Assembly: GCA_024277955.1 (NCBI GenBank) | Contig: JAJRUE010000054.1 | Location: 1 to 47,101 of the forward strand | DNA length: 47,101 nucleotides | Origin: Alphaproteobacteria bacterium | Lineage (GTDB): Bacteria > Pseudomonadota > Alphaproteobacteria > Rhodobacterales > Rhodobacteraceae | Direction: 5' to 3' | In this document: positions 17,378 to 27,096 of the stretch, piece after piece | Layout: each line of letters starts with the position of its first letter | Position numbering within the stretch: the first letter of the stretch is position 1 | Position numbers and translations under genes: made by a program | The notes under the pieces: model-generated | Database searches by the model: none | What the model was told of the DNA's origin: nothing | The model's input: the letters and a program-made list of their open reading frames with translations, nothing else

Positions 17378-17395
17378 CCTCAAGTTAACTTGAGG
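17378..17395 (+). promoter_or_regulatory. SoxR operator in the promoter of the VOC gene
   Basis: Perfect 18-bp palindrome CCTCAAGTTAACTTGAGG between -35 TTGACC (17374-17379) and -10 TACAAG (17399-17404), 19-bp spacer. Confidence 0.9.
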
Positions 17396-17440
17396 AATTA
17401 CAAGTGATTCGTCGGTATTTCAATGAGGAAAGGATATGAA

Positions 17441-17827
17441 ATGGCTGCAGGACGGATTGAGCATGTGAACGTCACGGTGAGTGATCCGCAGGCGACGGCG
17501 GCGATGCTGGGCGACGTGTTCGGCTGGAAGCTGCGCTGGCAGGGTGATGCGATTTCGGGCGGGTTCACGGTGCATGTGGGCACGGATGAAGACTACATTG
17601 CCGTCTATTCCGGCCCGTCGGGCCGGCAGACGCCGGCGCAGGACAGCTATGCGCAGCTGGGCGGGTTGAACCATGTGGGGGTGGTTGTGGACGACCTGGA
17701 GGCTTGCGAGGCGCGGGTGCGTGCGGCGGGGTTTTCGCCGCGCAACCATGCGGACTACGAGCCGGGGCGGCGGTTCTATTTTCACGACGGCGACGGGATC
17801 GAATACGAGGTGGTGAGCTACGGCTGA
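17441..17827 (+). CDS. VOC (glyoxalase/bleomycin resistance) superfamily protein
   Basis: GRIEHVNVTVSDPQATAAMLGDVFGWKLRW...LNHVGVVVDDLEACEARVRAAGF...FYFHDGDGIEYEVVSY. Confidence 0.88.
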   Translation: MAAGRIEHVNVTVSDPQATAAMLGDVFGWKLRWQGDAISGGFTVHVGTDEDYIAVYSGPSGRQTPAQDSYAQLGGLNHVGVVVDDLEACEARVRAAGFSPRNHADYEPGRRFYFHDGDGIEYEVVSYG

Positions 17828-17893
17828 GGTTTGAAAAAGGCGACGCCTTGCGGCGTCACGAGATTGATTAGCGCCCGCCTTTTCAGGCGGGCG

Positions 17894-17930
17894 CGATGCC
17901 TCCGGCGGGAGTATTTGGGCAAAGAAGAAT
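17894..17930 (+). repeat. Dispersed intergenic motif, second copy
   Basis: cgatgcctccggcgggagtatttgggcaaagaagaat, compare 14661-14698. Confidence 0.65.
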
Positions 17931-18090
17931 GGGGGGTTGGCAGCGGGCACCGAGGTGGTTAGTTTGTGGCGCATGACCCGTGCCGTGATCATCATTTGCT
18001 GCATTACCCGCTGAACATTTCGCGGGCCGGTCATCTTTTATCCTGGATGTCAGTTTGTTAAGGCCCGCGGGGACACCCGAAGGACGCCGC

Positions 18091-19542
18091 ATGAAAGACA
18101 TTCGCCTTTATGACACCAGGACCCGCTCGAAGCGGGTATTCAGGCCGCTCGACCCCGCAAACGTGCGGATGTATGTCTGCGGGCCGACGGTTTACGACCG
18201 CGCCCATCTGGGCAATGCCCGCCCGGTGGTGGTGTTTGACGTGCTCTACCGGCTGTTGCGGCATGTTTATGGGCCGGATCATGTGACCTACGTGCGCAAT
18301 TTCACCGATGTGGATGACAAGATCATCGCGCGCGCCGAAGAGACCGGGCGCGAGATCGGGCAGATCACGTCGGAGACCACCGAGTGGTTCCTGGAGGACA
18401 TGGGGGCGCTCGGGGCGTTGGAGCCGGACGCGATGCCGCGGGCGACGGAATACATCCCGCAGATGGTGGCGATGATCGCGGATCTGGTGGCGCGCGGCCA
18501 TGCCTATGCGGCCGAGGGGCATGTGCTGTTCGCGGTGGAGAGCTACAAGGATTATGGCGCGCTGTCCGGGCGCACGGTCGAGGACATGATCGCCGGGGCG
18601 CGGGTCGAGGTGGCGCCCTACAAGCGTAATCCGATGGATTTCGTGTTGTGGAAGCCTTCGGACGACGATCAGCCGGGTTGGGACAGCCCCTGGGGGCGGG
18701 GGCGGCCGGGCTGGCATATCGAGTGTTCGGCGATGTCTTACGCGTTGCTGGGGCCGCGGTTCGACATTCACGGCGGCGGCAACGACCTGATGTTCCCGCA
18801 TCATGAAAACGAGATCGCGCAGAGCTGCTGCGCGCATCCGGGGGCGGGGTGTTTCGCGCAATACTGGCTGCATAACGAGATGTTGCAGGTGGAGGGCAAG
18901 AAGATGTCCAAGTCGCTGGGCAATTTTTTCACCGTGCGCGATCTGCTGCAACAGGGGGTGCCCGGCGAGGTGATCCGGTTCGTGATGCTGAGCACGCATT
19001 ACCGCAAGCCGATGGACTGGACGGAAAACATGCGGCGGACGGCGCATCGGGCCTTGTCCGTCATTTACGAGAAGTTCGAGAGCGCTTTGCACAACATTCA
19101 TTCGGACGTGGTGCGCGAGAAACTGCCGGAGTGGCGGCGCGAAAACCTGCCGCCGCCCGATACGGCGATCGTGCAGGCGCTGGCGAACGATCTCAACACG
19201 GTCGAGGCGTTGCGGCTCTTTCGCGAACATGCGCGCGAAGCGGACGCGACGGCACTTGTCGACCAGCAGAAGGTGCTGGCCAACGGGCTGTTTCTCGGGT
19301 TCTTCGCCAGCAGCACGCTCGCGTCTGCGGTTGTCGCCCGGCGGGCGGTCGATCTGGCCCCGCTGGCGCGCCGGCTGGAAGAGCTGCGGTCGCGGGCCAG
19401 GGAAAAAGGCGATTTCTCGGAGGCGGATGCCTTGAGATCCGCTCTGGTGGCGTCCGGGGTAGAGGTTCTGATTTCGAAGTCGGGCGTGAAGCTGCTGCAG
19501 GGGCCGGACTTCGACCCCTCCAAGCTGGAGGGTCTGGAATGA
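18091..19542 (+). CDS. cysS: Cysteinyl-tRNA synthetase
   Basis: [32 protein letters not shown]...[12 protein letters not shown]...[16 protein letters not shown]...[17 protein letters not shown]...[16 protein letters not shown]. Confidence 0.97.
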   Translation: MKDIRLYDTRTRSKRVFRPLDPANVRMYVCGPTVYDRAHLGNARPVVVFDVLYRLLRHVYGPDHVTYVRNFTDVDDKIIARAEETGREIGQITSETTEWFLEDMGALGALEPDAMPRATEYIPQMVAMIADLVARGHAYAAEGHVLFAVESYKDYGALSGRTVEDMIAGARVEVAPYKRNPMDFVLWKPSDDDQPGWDSPWGRGRPGWHIECSAMSYALLGPRFDIHGGGNDLMFPHHENEIAQSCCAHPGAGCFAQYWLHNEMLQVEGKKMSKSLGNFFTVRDLLQQGVPGEVIRFVMLSTHYRKPMDWTENMRRTAHRALSVIYEKFESALHNIHSDVVREKLPEWRRENLPPPDTAIVQALANDLNTVEALRLFREHAREADATALVDQQKVLANGLFLGFFASSTLASAVVARRAVDLAPLARRLEELRSRAREKGDFSEADALRSALVASGVEVLISKSGVKLLQGPDFDPSKLEGLE

Positions 19543-19559
19543 CCTCGTATCTTCTTGCA

Positions 19560-19640
19560 GAGGGCGGCGCGCGACCGCGGGGGGGTGCGAAGCGCCCGCC
19601 CGGGGGGGCGGTCGGGCGCTGCCCGGCGGTGCCGCCGGGC
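19560..19640. repeat. GC-rich palindromic element B
   Basis: Arms CGACCGC (19572-19578)/GCGGTCG (19608-19614) followed by GCCCGGCGG-TG-CCGCCGGGC hairpin. Confidence 0.7.
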
Positions 19641-19714
19641 AAGAATTTTCCGGGAAACGCCCCATTGGCCGCTGAAAGGTTTGCGCATTCAGGCAGTTTG
19701 CCGGAGCCACGCCC

Positions 19715-21349
19715 ATGACCCGCGAACCCCTCTCGATCTTCGACACCACCCTGCGCGACGGACAGCAGACGCAGGGGGTGCAGTTCTCGACCCCCGAAAA
19801 GCACCAGATTGCCCGGATGCTCGACGAACTCGGCGTCGATTATATCGAAGGCGGCTGGCCCGGCGCCAACCCCACCGACAGCGAGTTTTTCGACCATCCC
19901 CCACGCACCCGCGCGCGCTTTACCGCCTTCGGGATGACCAAGCGGTCCGGGCGCTCGGCGGAGAACGACGAGGTGCTGGCGGGCGTGCTCAATGCCGGGA
20001 CGGATAGCGTCTGTCTGGTCGGCAAGACCCATGATTTCCATGTGGAAACCGCGCTGGGGATCGCTCTGGCGGACAATGTCGCCAATATCCGCGACAGCTT
20101 TGCCCACCTGGTGGCGCAGGGGCGCGAAGCGCTGTTCGATGCCGAGCATTTCTTTGACGGCTACAAGGCGAACCCGGAGTACGCGCTGGAATGCCTGCAT
20201 GCGGCCCATGACGCCGGCGCGCGCTGGATCGTGCTGTGCGACACCAACGGCGGCACGCTGCCCCATGAAATTGCCGAGATCACCACCGCCGTGATCGCCA
20301 GCGGCATCCCCGGCAGCCATCTGGGCATCCACACCCATGACGACACCGGCAACGCCATCGCCAACACGCTGGCGGCGGTGGATGCGGGCGCGCGGCAGGT
20401 GCAGGGCACGCTGAACGGGCTGGGCGAGCGCTGCGGCAACGCCAATCTGACCACCCTGATCCCGACGCTGCTGCTGAAAGAGCCCTATGCCAGCCGTTAC
20501 GCCACCGGCATCACGCGCGAGGCGCTGGCCGGGCTGACGCAGGTGTCGCGCATGCTCGACGACATCCTGAACCGGGTGCCGCTGCGCAGCGCGCCCTATG
20601 TCGGCGCCAGCGCCTTTGCCCACAAGGCGGGGCTGCATGCCAGCGCCATCGTCAAGAACCCCACAACTTACGAACATGTCCCGCCCGAAACCGTCGGCAA
20701 CGCCCGCATCGTGCCCATGTCCAACCAGGCGGGGCAGTCCAACCTGCGCGCGCGGCTGGCCGACATGGGGCTGAGCGTCGAAAAGGGCGACCCGGCGCTT
20801 GGCCGCATCCTCGAAGTGATCAAGGAGCGTGAGGCGCTGGGCTATTCCTATGACACGGCGCAGGCCAGCTTTGAGCTGCTGGCGCGGCGCGAACTGGGGC
20901 AGTTGCCGAGCTTCTTCGAGGTCAAGCGCTACAAGGTCACCGTCGAGCGGCGCAAGAACAAGTATGACCGCATGGTCAGCCTGTCCGAAGCGGTGGTGGT
21001 GGTGAAGATCGGCGACGAAAAGAAACTGTCGGTTTCGGAAAGCATGGACGAAACCGGCCAGGACCGCGGCCCGGTGAACGCGCTCGCCCGCGCGCTGGCC
21101 AAGGATCTGGGGCCGTATCAGGCGCTGATCGATGATGTGCGGCTGGTGGATTTCAAGGTGCGCATCACCGATGGCGGCACCGAAGCGGTGACCCGCGTGG
21201 TGATCGACAGCGAAGACAGCCAGGGGCGGCGATGGGCCACAGTTGGCGTTTCGCCCAATATCGTCGATGCTTCCTTCGAGGCGCTGCTGGACGCCATCAA
21301 CTGGAAACTGATCCGCGACGCGAACAGGAACGGAGAGTCGAACACATGA
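19715..21349 (+). CDS. cimA: Citramalate synthase
   Basis: LSIFDTTLRDGQQTQGVQFSTPEKHQIARMLDELGVDYIEGGWPGANPTDSEFF...HTHDDTGNAIANTLAAVDAGARQVQGTLNGLGERCGNANL. Confidence 0.9.
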   Translation: MTREPLSIFDTTLRDGQQTQGVQFSTPEKHQIARMLDELGVDYIEGGWPGANPTDSEFFDHPPRTRARFTAFGMTKRSGRSAENDEVLAGVLNAGTDSVCLVGKTHDFHVETALGIALADNVANIRDSFAHLVAQGREALFDAEHFFDGYKANPEYALECLHAAHDAGARWIVLCDTNGGTLPHEIAEITTAVIASGIPGSHLGIHTHDDTGNAIANTLAAVDAGARQVQGTLNGLGERCGNANLTTLIPTLLLKEPYASRYATGITREALAGLTQVSRMLDDILNRVPLRSAPYVGASAFAHKAGLHASAIVKNPTTYEHVPPETVGNARIVPMSNQAGQSNLRARLADMGLSVEKGDPALGRILEVIKEREALGYSYDTAQASFELLARRELGQLPSFFEVKRYKVTVERRKNKYDRMVSLSEAVVVVKIGDEKKLSVSESMDETGQDRGPVNALARALAKDLGPYQALIDDVRLVDFKVRITDGGTEAVTRVVIDSEDSQGRRWATVGVSPNIVDASFEALLDAINWKLIRDANRNGESNT

Positions 21350-21407
21350 AAACCGCTGCCAAAATGAGCGCCTGCGGCGCAAGACATTGCATGATCGGGC
21401 TGCAATC

Positions 21408-22121
21408 ATGAGCGCCGAGGCCTTTCTCACCCTGCATCGCAACTTGCCGCGCGAAGGGCCCGGCGAACCTGCCGATGTGGCATGGGTCGGCCAGCATGTC
21501 GAGCTGCCCGAGGACGCGCTGATCTGCGATGTGGCCTGTGGGCCGGGGGCCGACATCGGCCCGCTGCTTGACCTTGCGCCCGAGGCGAGTGTGGTCGCCA
21601 TCGACCATCACCCGCAATTCGTCGGCGAAGCGGCGGAAACCTGGACCGGCGATCCGCGCGTTGATCTGCGCCTTGCCGACATGCGCGAGCTTGGCGGGCG
21701 CTACGATCTGATCTGGTGCGCCGGTGCGGCCTGGTTCATCGGCACCAGCGAAGCGCTGAAAACCTGGCGGTCGAACCTGACCCAGGGCGGGGTGATCGCC
21801 TTTTCGGAACCCTGTTTCTGGCGCGATCCGCCGATGCCCAGGGTGGCCGCGCTCTGGGCCGAATACCCCGAGATGAGCGGCGAAGCCGGCATTGCCGCGC
21901 GCGTCGCAGAGGCCGGGTTTGAAACCATCGCCACCCGGCGTCTGTCCGACGACGCCTGGGCCGCCTATTACAACCCGCTGCTCGAACGCATGGCGGCGCT
22001 TTACGAAGACGCCGACGACGAGCTGCGTCAGGTTCTGGCCGCTCAGGCCGCCGAGATCGCCGCCTGGAACGAATACGGCGACGAGTTCGGCTATCTGCTG
22101 AGCGTCGTGCGCCCGGTCTGA
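21408..22121 (+). CDS. Class I SAM-dependent methyltransferase
   Basis: ALICDVACGPGADIGPLLDLAPEASVVAIDHHPQFVGEA...LADMRELGGRYDLIWCAGAAWFIG. Confidence 0.88.
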   Translation: MSAEAFLTLHRNLPREGPGEPADVAWVGQHVELPEDALICDVACGPGADIGPLLDLAPEASVVAIDHHPQFVGEAAETWTGDPRVDLRLADMRELGGRYDLIWCAGAAWFIGTSEALKTWRSNLTQGGVIAFSEPCFWRDPPMPRVAALWAEYPEMSGEAGIAARVAEAGFETIATRRLSDDAWAAYYNPLLERMAALYEDADDELRQVLAAQAAEIAAWNEYGDEFGYLLSVVRPV

Positions 22122-22135
22122 GCCGGAGCGCGCCG

Positions 22136-22873
22136 ATGAGCCTGGAAACCTGCGCCGAGATCGTCCGCCAGGGCGATCCCGACCGGTTCCTGGCGACCAT
22201 GGCGGCGCCGGTGGCGCTGCGGCCCCGGCTGTTTGCGCTGTTTGCGCTCAACCTCGAAGTGGCGCGCGCGCCCTGGGTGTCGCCCGAACCGCTGGTGTGC
22301 GAAATGCGCCTGCAATGGTGGCACGACGGGGTCGAGGCGATCGGCCAGGGCCGCCGCGCGCCGCGCCACGATGTGTTCGAGGCGCTGGAGGGCGCGCTGA
22401 GCGCGCGCGATGCGCAAACCCTGCTGGCGCTGATCGCGGCGCGGCGGGGCGATATCGGCCGGACCGGATTTTCCGACGAGGCGGCGCTGGCGCGCTATCT
22501 GCAGGCGACCTCGGGCGGGCTGATGTGGGTGGCGGCGCGGCTGTGCGGCACGCGCGAGGACGACGCCCGGGGCGAAGCCGCGGTGCGCGAGATCGGCCAG
22601 GCGTCGGGGCTTGCGGCCTGGTTCATGGCGGTGCCGGCGCTGTCGGCGCGCGGGCTTTCGCCGCTGCCCGATCCCGCGCCCGAGGCGATCCGGGCGCTGG
22701 CGCGCGACGCCCTGGCGCGGCTGGCGGCGGCGCGCCGGCGGGTTCCGGCGCCCGCCCGCCCGGCAACACGGACGGGTTGGCGGGCACAAAAGACCTTGTC
22801 TCTTGCGGCCGCCAACCCAGCTGCCGTAATCGGCGGCTCGCTGCATATCTCGGAATTTTCGCGGAAACTGTAG
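22136..22873 (+). CDS. Squalene/phytoene synthase family protein
   Basis: FALFALNLEVARAPWVSPEPLVCEMRLQWWHDGVEAIGQG...EALEGALSARD. Confidence 0.82.
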   Translation: MSLETCAEIVRQGDPDRFLATMAAPVALRPRLFALFALNLEVARAPWVSPEPLVCEMRLQWWHDGVEAIGQGRRAPRHDVFEALEGALSARDAQTLLALIAARRGDIGRTGFSDEAALARYLQATSGGLMWVAARLCGTREDDARGEAAVREIGQASGLAAWFMAVPALSARGLSPLPDPAPEAIRALARDALARLAAARRRVPAPARPATRTGWRAQKTLSLAAANPAAVIGGSLHISEFSRKL

Positions 22874-23378
22874 CTGTTGGTTCGGGTTCTGTCAGGGTCT
22901 CCCTGACCTGTGGCCGTGACGGGCCTGGTATTGGCGCGACGCAAGGCTGTGCGCCGAAAACGGCACTTGCGCGGCGCGTTGGTCCACCGGGCGAATGCCA
23001 CACGCCAATTGCGGGGTGTGGCAATACGCTTGTGCCGGCACCGGGACATGAACCGGCGCCGGGTTCGGCGGGGACAAACGGGTAAGAATTCGGGTCGCAA
23101 GACGGGCGACATGGGACATCAGGATACTCATTACACTACCGATCAGAATCGCTGTTCGTTGAGACTGATAATGCGGAGTTTTCTAAAAAACGAAAGAAAT
23201 TCCGGGGAAACGGCCTGTTTCCGCACCGGCGACGGAACAAAGAGGCCGATTGCGCGGGGCTGTTTCCGGGATCGGCGCAATCGCCGCTTTTCGGCGCGTT
23301 GCCGGGGCGCGGTTGGGGGGCGCAGTGCCGCGCCGGGAGGAACCGGCGCCGAGGGACGGAGAACTGGCGGGCGGGCGA

Positions 23379-23533
23379 GAGCACGTCGCATTTGATCGAA
23401 TTCGCTTCGCCCGGGGCCGCAGCGGCCCGGGCATGCGCCCGCCCGCCCCAAGGCGGGCGCATCCGCGCCCACCCGGGCAGCCGCATGCCCTCGGTTTCGA
23501 ACTGCAGCGAATCTGATCAGCTGCGACCTGCTC
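23379..23533. repeat. MITE-like palindromic element R3 (same orientation as R1)
   Basis: 27-bp TIRs (GAGCACGTCGCATTTGATCGAATTCGC / GAGCAGGTCGCAGCTGATCAGATTCGC, 22/27 identical); interior as R1. Confidence 0.82.
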
Positions 23534-23567
23534 GAGCGGACGGGCGGAAACCGGCGCGCCGTGCGGT

Positions 23568-24863
23568 TCAGGCGGTTTCGCGCGGACGCAGCGCCAGCCA
23601 GATCAGCGCCGCCCCGGCCAGCGCCAGGAACGGCACCATCGCCAGGTTGACCGCCTGCCAGCCTTCGACCGGGTTGCCGCCGGAACAGTTCATCAGCCCG
23701 CCCGAGGCCAGCGACGCGACGGTCACGCCTCCGAAAACGAACATGTCGTTCATGCCTTGCACGCGGCCGCGCTCTTCGGGGCGGTGCGAATTGGCCAGCA
23801 TCGTGGTGGCCCCGATAAAGCCGAAGTTCCAGCCCACCCCCAGCAGGATCAGCGCGATATAGAACTGCGAAAGCTCGACCCCCGACAACCCCACCGCGCC
23901 GGCGGCGGCCAGGATTGCCAGCCCCGTACCCATGATCTTTTCCACCCCGAAGCGGTTGATCAGCGGCCCGGTAAAGAACGACGGCGCATACATCGCCAGC
24001 ACATGGCCCATCACCACGTCGGCGGCGTTGCTTTGCTTGTAGCCGCAGCCGACCACCGCCAGCGGCGTCGAGGTCATCACCAGGTTCATCAGCGCATAGG
24101 ACACCATCGCCACGATGATCGAAACCGCGATGCGCGGGCTGCGCAGCAGTTGCAGGCGGGTGCGTCCGGCGGGCGCGCCTTCGCTGGCGGGGACCGGGGT
24201 CGGGATGTCCAGCAGCAAGAACAGGAGCGAGCCGAACAGGTTGATCGCGATCACCGCCATGTAGGTGCCCATGAACGGCACCACCATCGCCTGGCTCGTC
24301 ACCTTGACCATCTGCGGGCCGATCACCGCCGACAGCAACCCCGCCGCCAGCACCAGCGAGATGGCGCGGGGGCGAAACGCTTCGCTGGCGGTGTCGGCGG
24401 CGGCAAAGCGGAAGAACCCCTGGCTGGACATGTAGATGCCGGTCAGGAACGAGCCCAGCAGGAACAGCGGAAAACTGGTGTAGAGCAGTCCCAGCGTCGC
24501 CACCGCCGCCCCCGCCGCGCCGCCAAGCGTGCCGGCAAAGAACCCGGCGCGCCGGCCATAGCGCTGCATCAGCGCCGACAGCGGCGTGGCCGCCACCATC
24601 GAGCCAACCACGATCAGCGAGATCGGCAAGGTCGCCAGGCAGGCGTTGCTGGCCAGCGATTGCCCGGCCAGGCCGCCCAGGATGAACAGCATCGGCATTT
24701 GAGAGCCAAGCACCGCCTGCGCCAGCATCAGCACGGTAACGTTGCGCCGGGCGCGGGCGGAGGATGCCGGGGTGTCGGCAGTGCTTTCGGCAGTGCTTTC
24801 GGGGGCGCTTTCGGGGGCGCTTTCGGGGTCCAGGGCAGAGTCGGAGGCGGAATGGTTGCTCAT
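23568..24863 (-). CDS. MFS transporter
   Basis: Multi-pass hydrophobic protein: VTVLMLAQAVLGSQMPMLFILGGLAGQSLASN...MQRYGRRAGFFAGTLGGAAG. Confidence 0.88.
   Translation of the reverse strand: MSNHSASDSALDPESAPESAPESTAESTADTPASSARARRNVTVLMLAQAVLGSQMPMLFILGGLAGQSLASNACLATLPISLIVVGSMVAATPLSALMQRYGRRAGFFAGTLGGAAGAAVATLGLLYTSFPLFLLGSFLTGIYMSSQGFFRFAAADTASEAFRPRAISLVLAAGLLSAVIGPQMVKVTSQAMVVPFMGTYMAVIAINLFGSLLFLLLDIPTPVPASEGAPAGRTRLQLLRSPRIAVSIIVAMVSYALMNLVMTSTPLAVVGCGYKQSNAADVVMGHVLAMYAPSFFTGPLINRFGVEKIMGTGLAILAAAGAVGLSGVELSQFYIALILLGVGWNFGFIGATTMLANSHRPEERGRVQGMNDMFVFGGVTVASLASGGLMNCSGGNPVEGWQAVNLAMVPFLALAGAALIWLALRPRETA
24781..24828. repeat. 12-bp tandem repeat (4 units) within the MFS N-terminus coding region
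   Basis: gtgctttcggca gtgctttcgggg gcgctttcgggg gcgctttcgggg; encodes the (S)APESAPEST(A) region. Confidence 0.8.
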
Positions 24864-24904
24864 GCAACAACTGCTACGGTCTTGGCGGGGAAATGAAAAG
24901 GGGG

Positions 24905-26248
24905 TCAGGGCGCCGCATCTGCCGCATCTGCCGCAGGTTGCCCCGGTTGCGCGTCCGGCGCGGCGGCGTCGATCACATGGGCGAAGGATCCGCTGACCGA
25001 TCCCGCGCGCAGCCCCATGTCGGGCAGGGGGGCGCCCTGGGCGTCGGCGGCGCGAAACAGCGGTGCGCCCTCGGCCCTGAGCGTGGTGGCGTAATGGAAC
25101 TCGTGCCCGTTCAGCGCGCCGGAAAACGGCCCGCCCAGCGCGTTCAGCCGGCGGTAGCCCAGGTGCAGCCGGCGCTGCGCGAAACTGGTTTCCAGCGCCA
25201 GCAGCCCCAGCATCTCGTGCGTCTTGCCAGCCGCATCGGTCAGGGCGCGGCCCAGCACCATGTAGCCGCCGCATTCTGCGTAGATGCGCGCGCGGCCGGC
25301 GGCGCGCTGCATGCCGTCGCGAAACCGTCGGGCGGCGGCCAGGCGTTCGGCGTGCAGCTCGGGGTAGCCGCCGGGCAGAAAGACCAGATCGCAGGGCGGC
25401 GGCGGCTGGTCGGCCAGCGGCGAGAAGAATGCGATTTCGGCCCCCGCGGCGCGCCAGTCGGCCAGAAGATGCGGGTAGGCAAAGGCAAATGCCTGGTCGC
25501 GGGCGATGGCGATGCGCTGCGCGGGGGGGGCGATGGACGGCGACGATTCCGGCGCGGGGCCGGGCAGCGGGCCGGGCAGTGGGCTGGCCAGATCGGCCAG
25601 CGCGGCGATGTCGGTGGCCGCCTCGACCGCATCGGCGGCGCGATCAAGATAGGCCTGCAGATCCGCATGTTCGCCCGCCTGCACCAGGCCGAGGTGGCGC
25701 GACGGATGGGTCAGCCCGTCCTGCCGGTGCAGCGCGCCCAGAACCGGCAGGCCCAGCGGTTCCAGCGCCCGGCGCAGCATCTCTTCGTGGCGGGGCGAGC
25801 CGATCTTGTTCAGCACCAGTCCGGTGATGCGCACCTGCGCGTCGTGGCGCGCGAAGCCTGCCACCAGCGCCGCCACCGATTGCGCCATGTGGGTGCAGTC
25901 CACCACCAGCACCACCGGCAGGCCCAGAAGGCGCGCCAGATCGGCGGTGGCGCCCTTGCCCGCGGGCGGCGCGCCGTCGAACAGCCCCATCGCGCCCTCG
26001 ATCATCAGCAGCCCGTCGCCGCCCGCCGCCAGCGCGCGCAGCCGGGCGGGCGCCATCGCCCAGGCGTCGAGGTTGGGGCAGGGCTGGCCGCAGGCGGCCT
26101 CGTGGAAGCGCGGGTCGATGTAGTCGGGGCCGGACTTGGCGCCGCTGACCGCGATCCCCTTGCGCGCCATCGCCCGCAGCAGCCCCAGCGTCAGCGTGGT
26201 CTTGCCGCTGCCGGATCCGGGCGCGGCCAGGATCAGAGCGCGTCTCAT
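24905..26248 (-). CDS. cobB: Cobyrinate a,c-diamide synthase
   Basis: LILAAPGSGSGKTTLTLGLLRAMARKGIAVSGAKSGPDYIDPRFHEAACGQPCPNLDAWAM...FLPGGYPELHAERLA...YAECGGYMVLG. Confidence 0.93.
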   Translation of the reverse strand: MRRALILAAPGSGSGKTTLTLGLLRAMARKGIAVSGAKSGPDYIDPRFHEAACGQPCPNLDAWAMAPARLRALAAGGDGLLMIEGAMGLFDGAPPAGKGATADLARLLGLPVVLVVDCTHMAQSVAALVAGFARHDAQVRITGLVLNKIGSPRHEEMLRRALEPLGLPVLGALHRQDGLTHPSRHLGLVQAGEHADLQAYLDRAADAVEAATDIAALADLASPLPGPLPGPAPESSPSIAPPAQRIAIARDQAFAFAYPHLLADWRAAGAEIAFFSPLADQPPPPCDLVFLPGGYPELHAERLAAARRFRDGMQRAAGRARIYAECGGYMVLGRALTDAAGKTHEMLGLLALETSFAQRRLHLGYRRLNALGGPFSGALNGHEFHYATTLRAEGAPLFRAADAQGAPLPDMGLRAGSVSGSFAHVIDAAAPDAQPGQPAADAADAAP

Positions 26249-27096
26249 CCCTGTTCCGCCGGCCGGCCGCGTCCCAGCGGGTCCGGGTCGCGCAGCGGCG
26301 CGCCCGCCGCCAGCGCCTGCCAGTCGAGCGCTTGTCGCAGCAGCGCCCCGCGCCCGATGCAGATGATCGCGGGTGCGCCAAGATCGGCCTTGGCCGCATC
26401 CCCGGCGGCGCGCGCCAGCGTGGTTTCCAGCACTTGCTGGTCGGGCAGCGAAGCGTTGCGCACCACCGCGACCGGTTCGTCGGGCGCGCGGCCCGCCGCC
26501 AGCAGGGCGCGCGCGATCCGCTCGAGGTGGCGCATCCCCATGTAGATCACGATCATCGCCGATCCGCGCCCGATCGCGCCCCAGTCCAGCGGCGGCGTGT
26601 CGCCCGAGGGGTCGTGGCCGGTGACAAAGGTCACCGCCTGGTTCACGTCGCGGTGGGTGACCGGGATGCCGGCCTGCGCCAGCCCGCCGATGCCCGCCGT
26701 TATGCCCGGGATCACCCGGATCGGCACGCCGTGCTGCACCAGCGTCTGCGCCTCTTCGCCGCCGCGCCCGAACATGTAGGGATCGCCGCCCTTGAGGCGC
26801 AGCACCCGCCTGCCGGCGCGCGCCAGTTCCACCAGTTGCAACGATATGTCGCGCTGTTTTGGCGAAGCCCGCCCGGCGCGCTTGCCCGCGTCGATCCGTT
26901 CGGCCGCCGGATTGGCCCAGTCCAGGATCGCCGGGTTGACCAGCGCGTCATGCACGATGGTGTCGGCCCGGCGCAGCGCGTTGAGCCCGTGCAGGGTCAG
27001 CAGGCCCGGATCGCCGGGGCCCGCGCCACACAGCCAGACCCAGCCCGGCAGAAGATCGGGCCAGTCCAGCGGCGGCAGAGCGTTCGAGTCATCCAT
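26245..27096 (-). CDS. cobA: Uroporphyrinogen-III C-methyltransferase (SUMT)
   Basis: VWLCGAGPGDPGLLTLHGLNALRRADTIVHDALVN...RLKGGDPYMFGRGGEEAQTL...GIPVTHRDVNQAVTFVTGHD. Confidence 0.95.
   Translation of the reverse strand: MDDSNALPPLDWPDLLPGWVWLCGAGPGDPGLLTLHGLNALRRADTIVHDALVNPAILDWANPAAERIDAGKRAGRASPKQRDISLQLVELARAGRRVLRLKGGDPYMFGRGGEEAQTLVQHGVPIRVIPGITAGIGGLAQAGIPVTHRDVNQAVTFVTGHDPSGDTPPLDWGAIGRGSAMIVIYMGMRHLERIARALLAAGRAPDEPVAVVRNASLPDQQVLETTLARAAGDAAKADLGAPAIICIGRGALLRQALDWQALAAGAPLRDPDPLGRGRPAEQG

Noticed and set aside
19193-21601. 802-aa reverse ORF
   Set aside because: Antisense of cysS/cimA/methyltransferase, all clearly coding on +.
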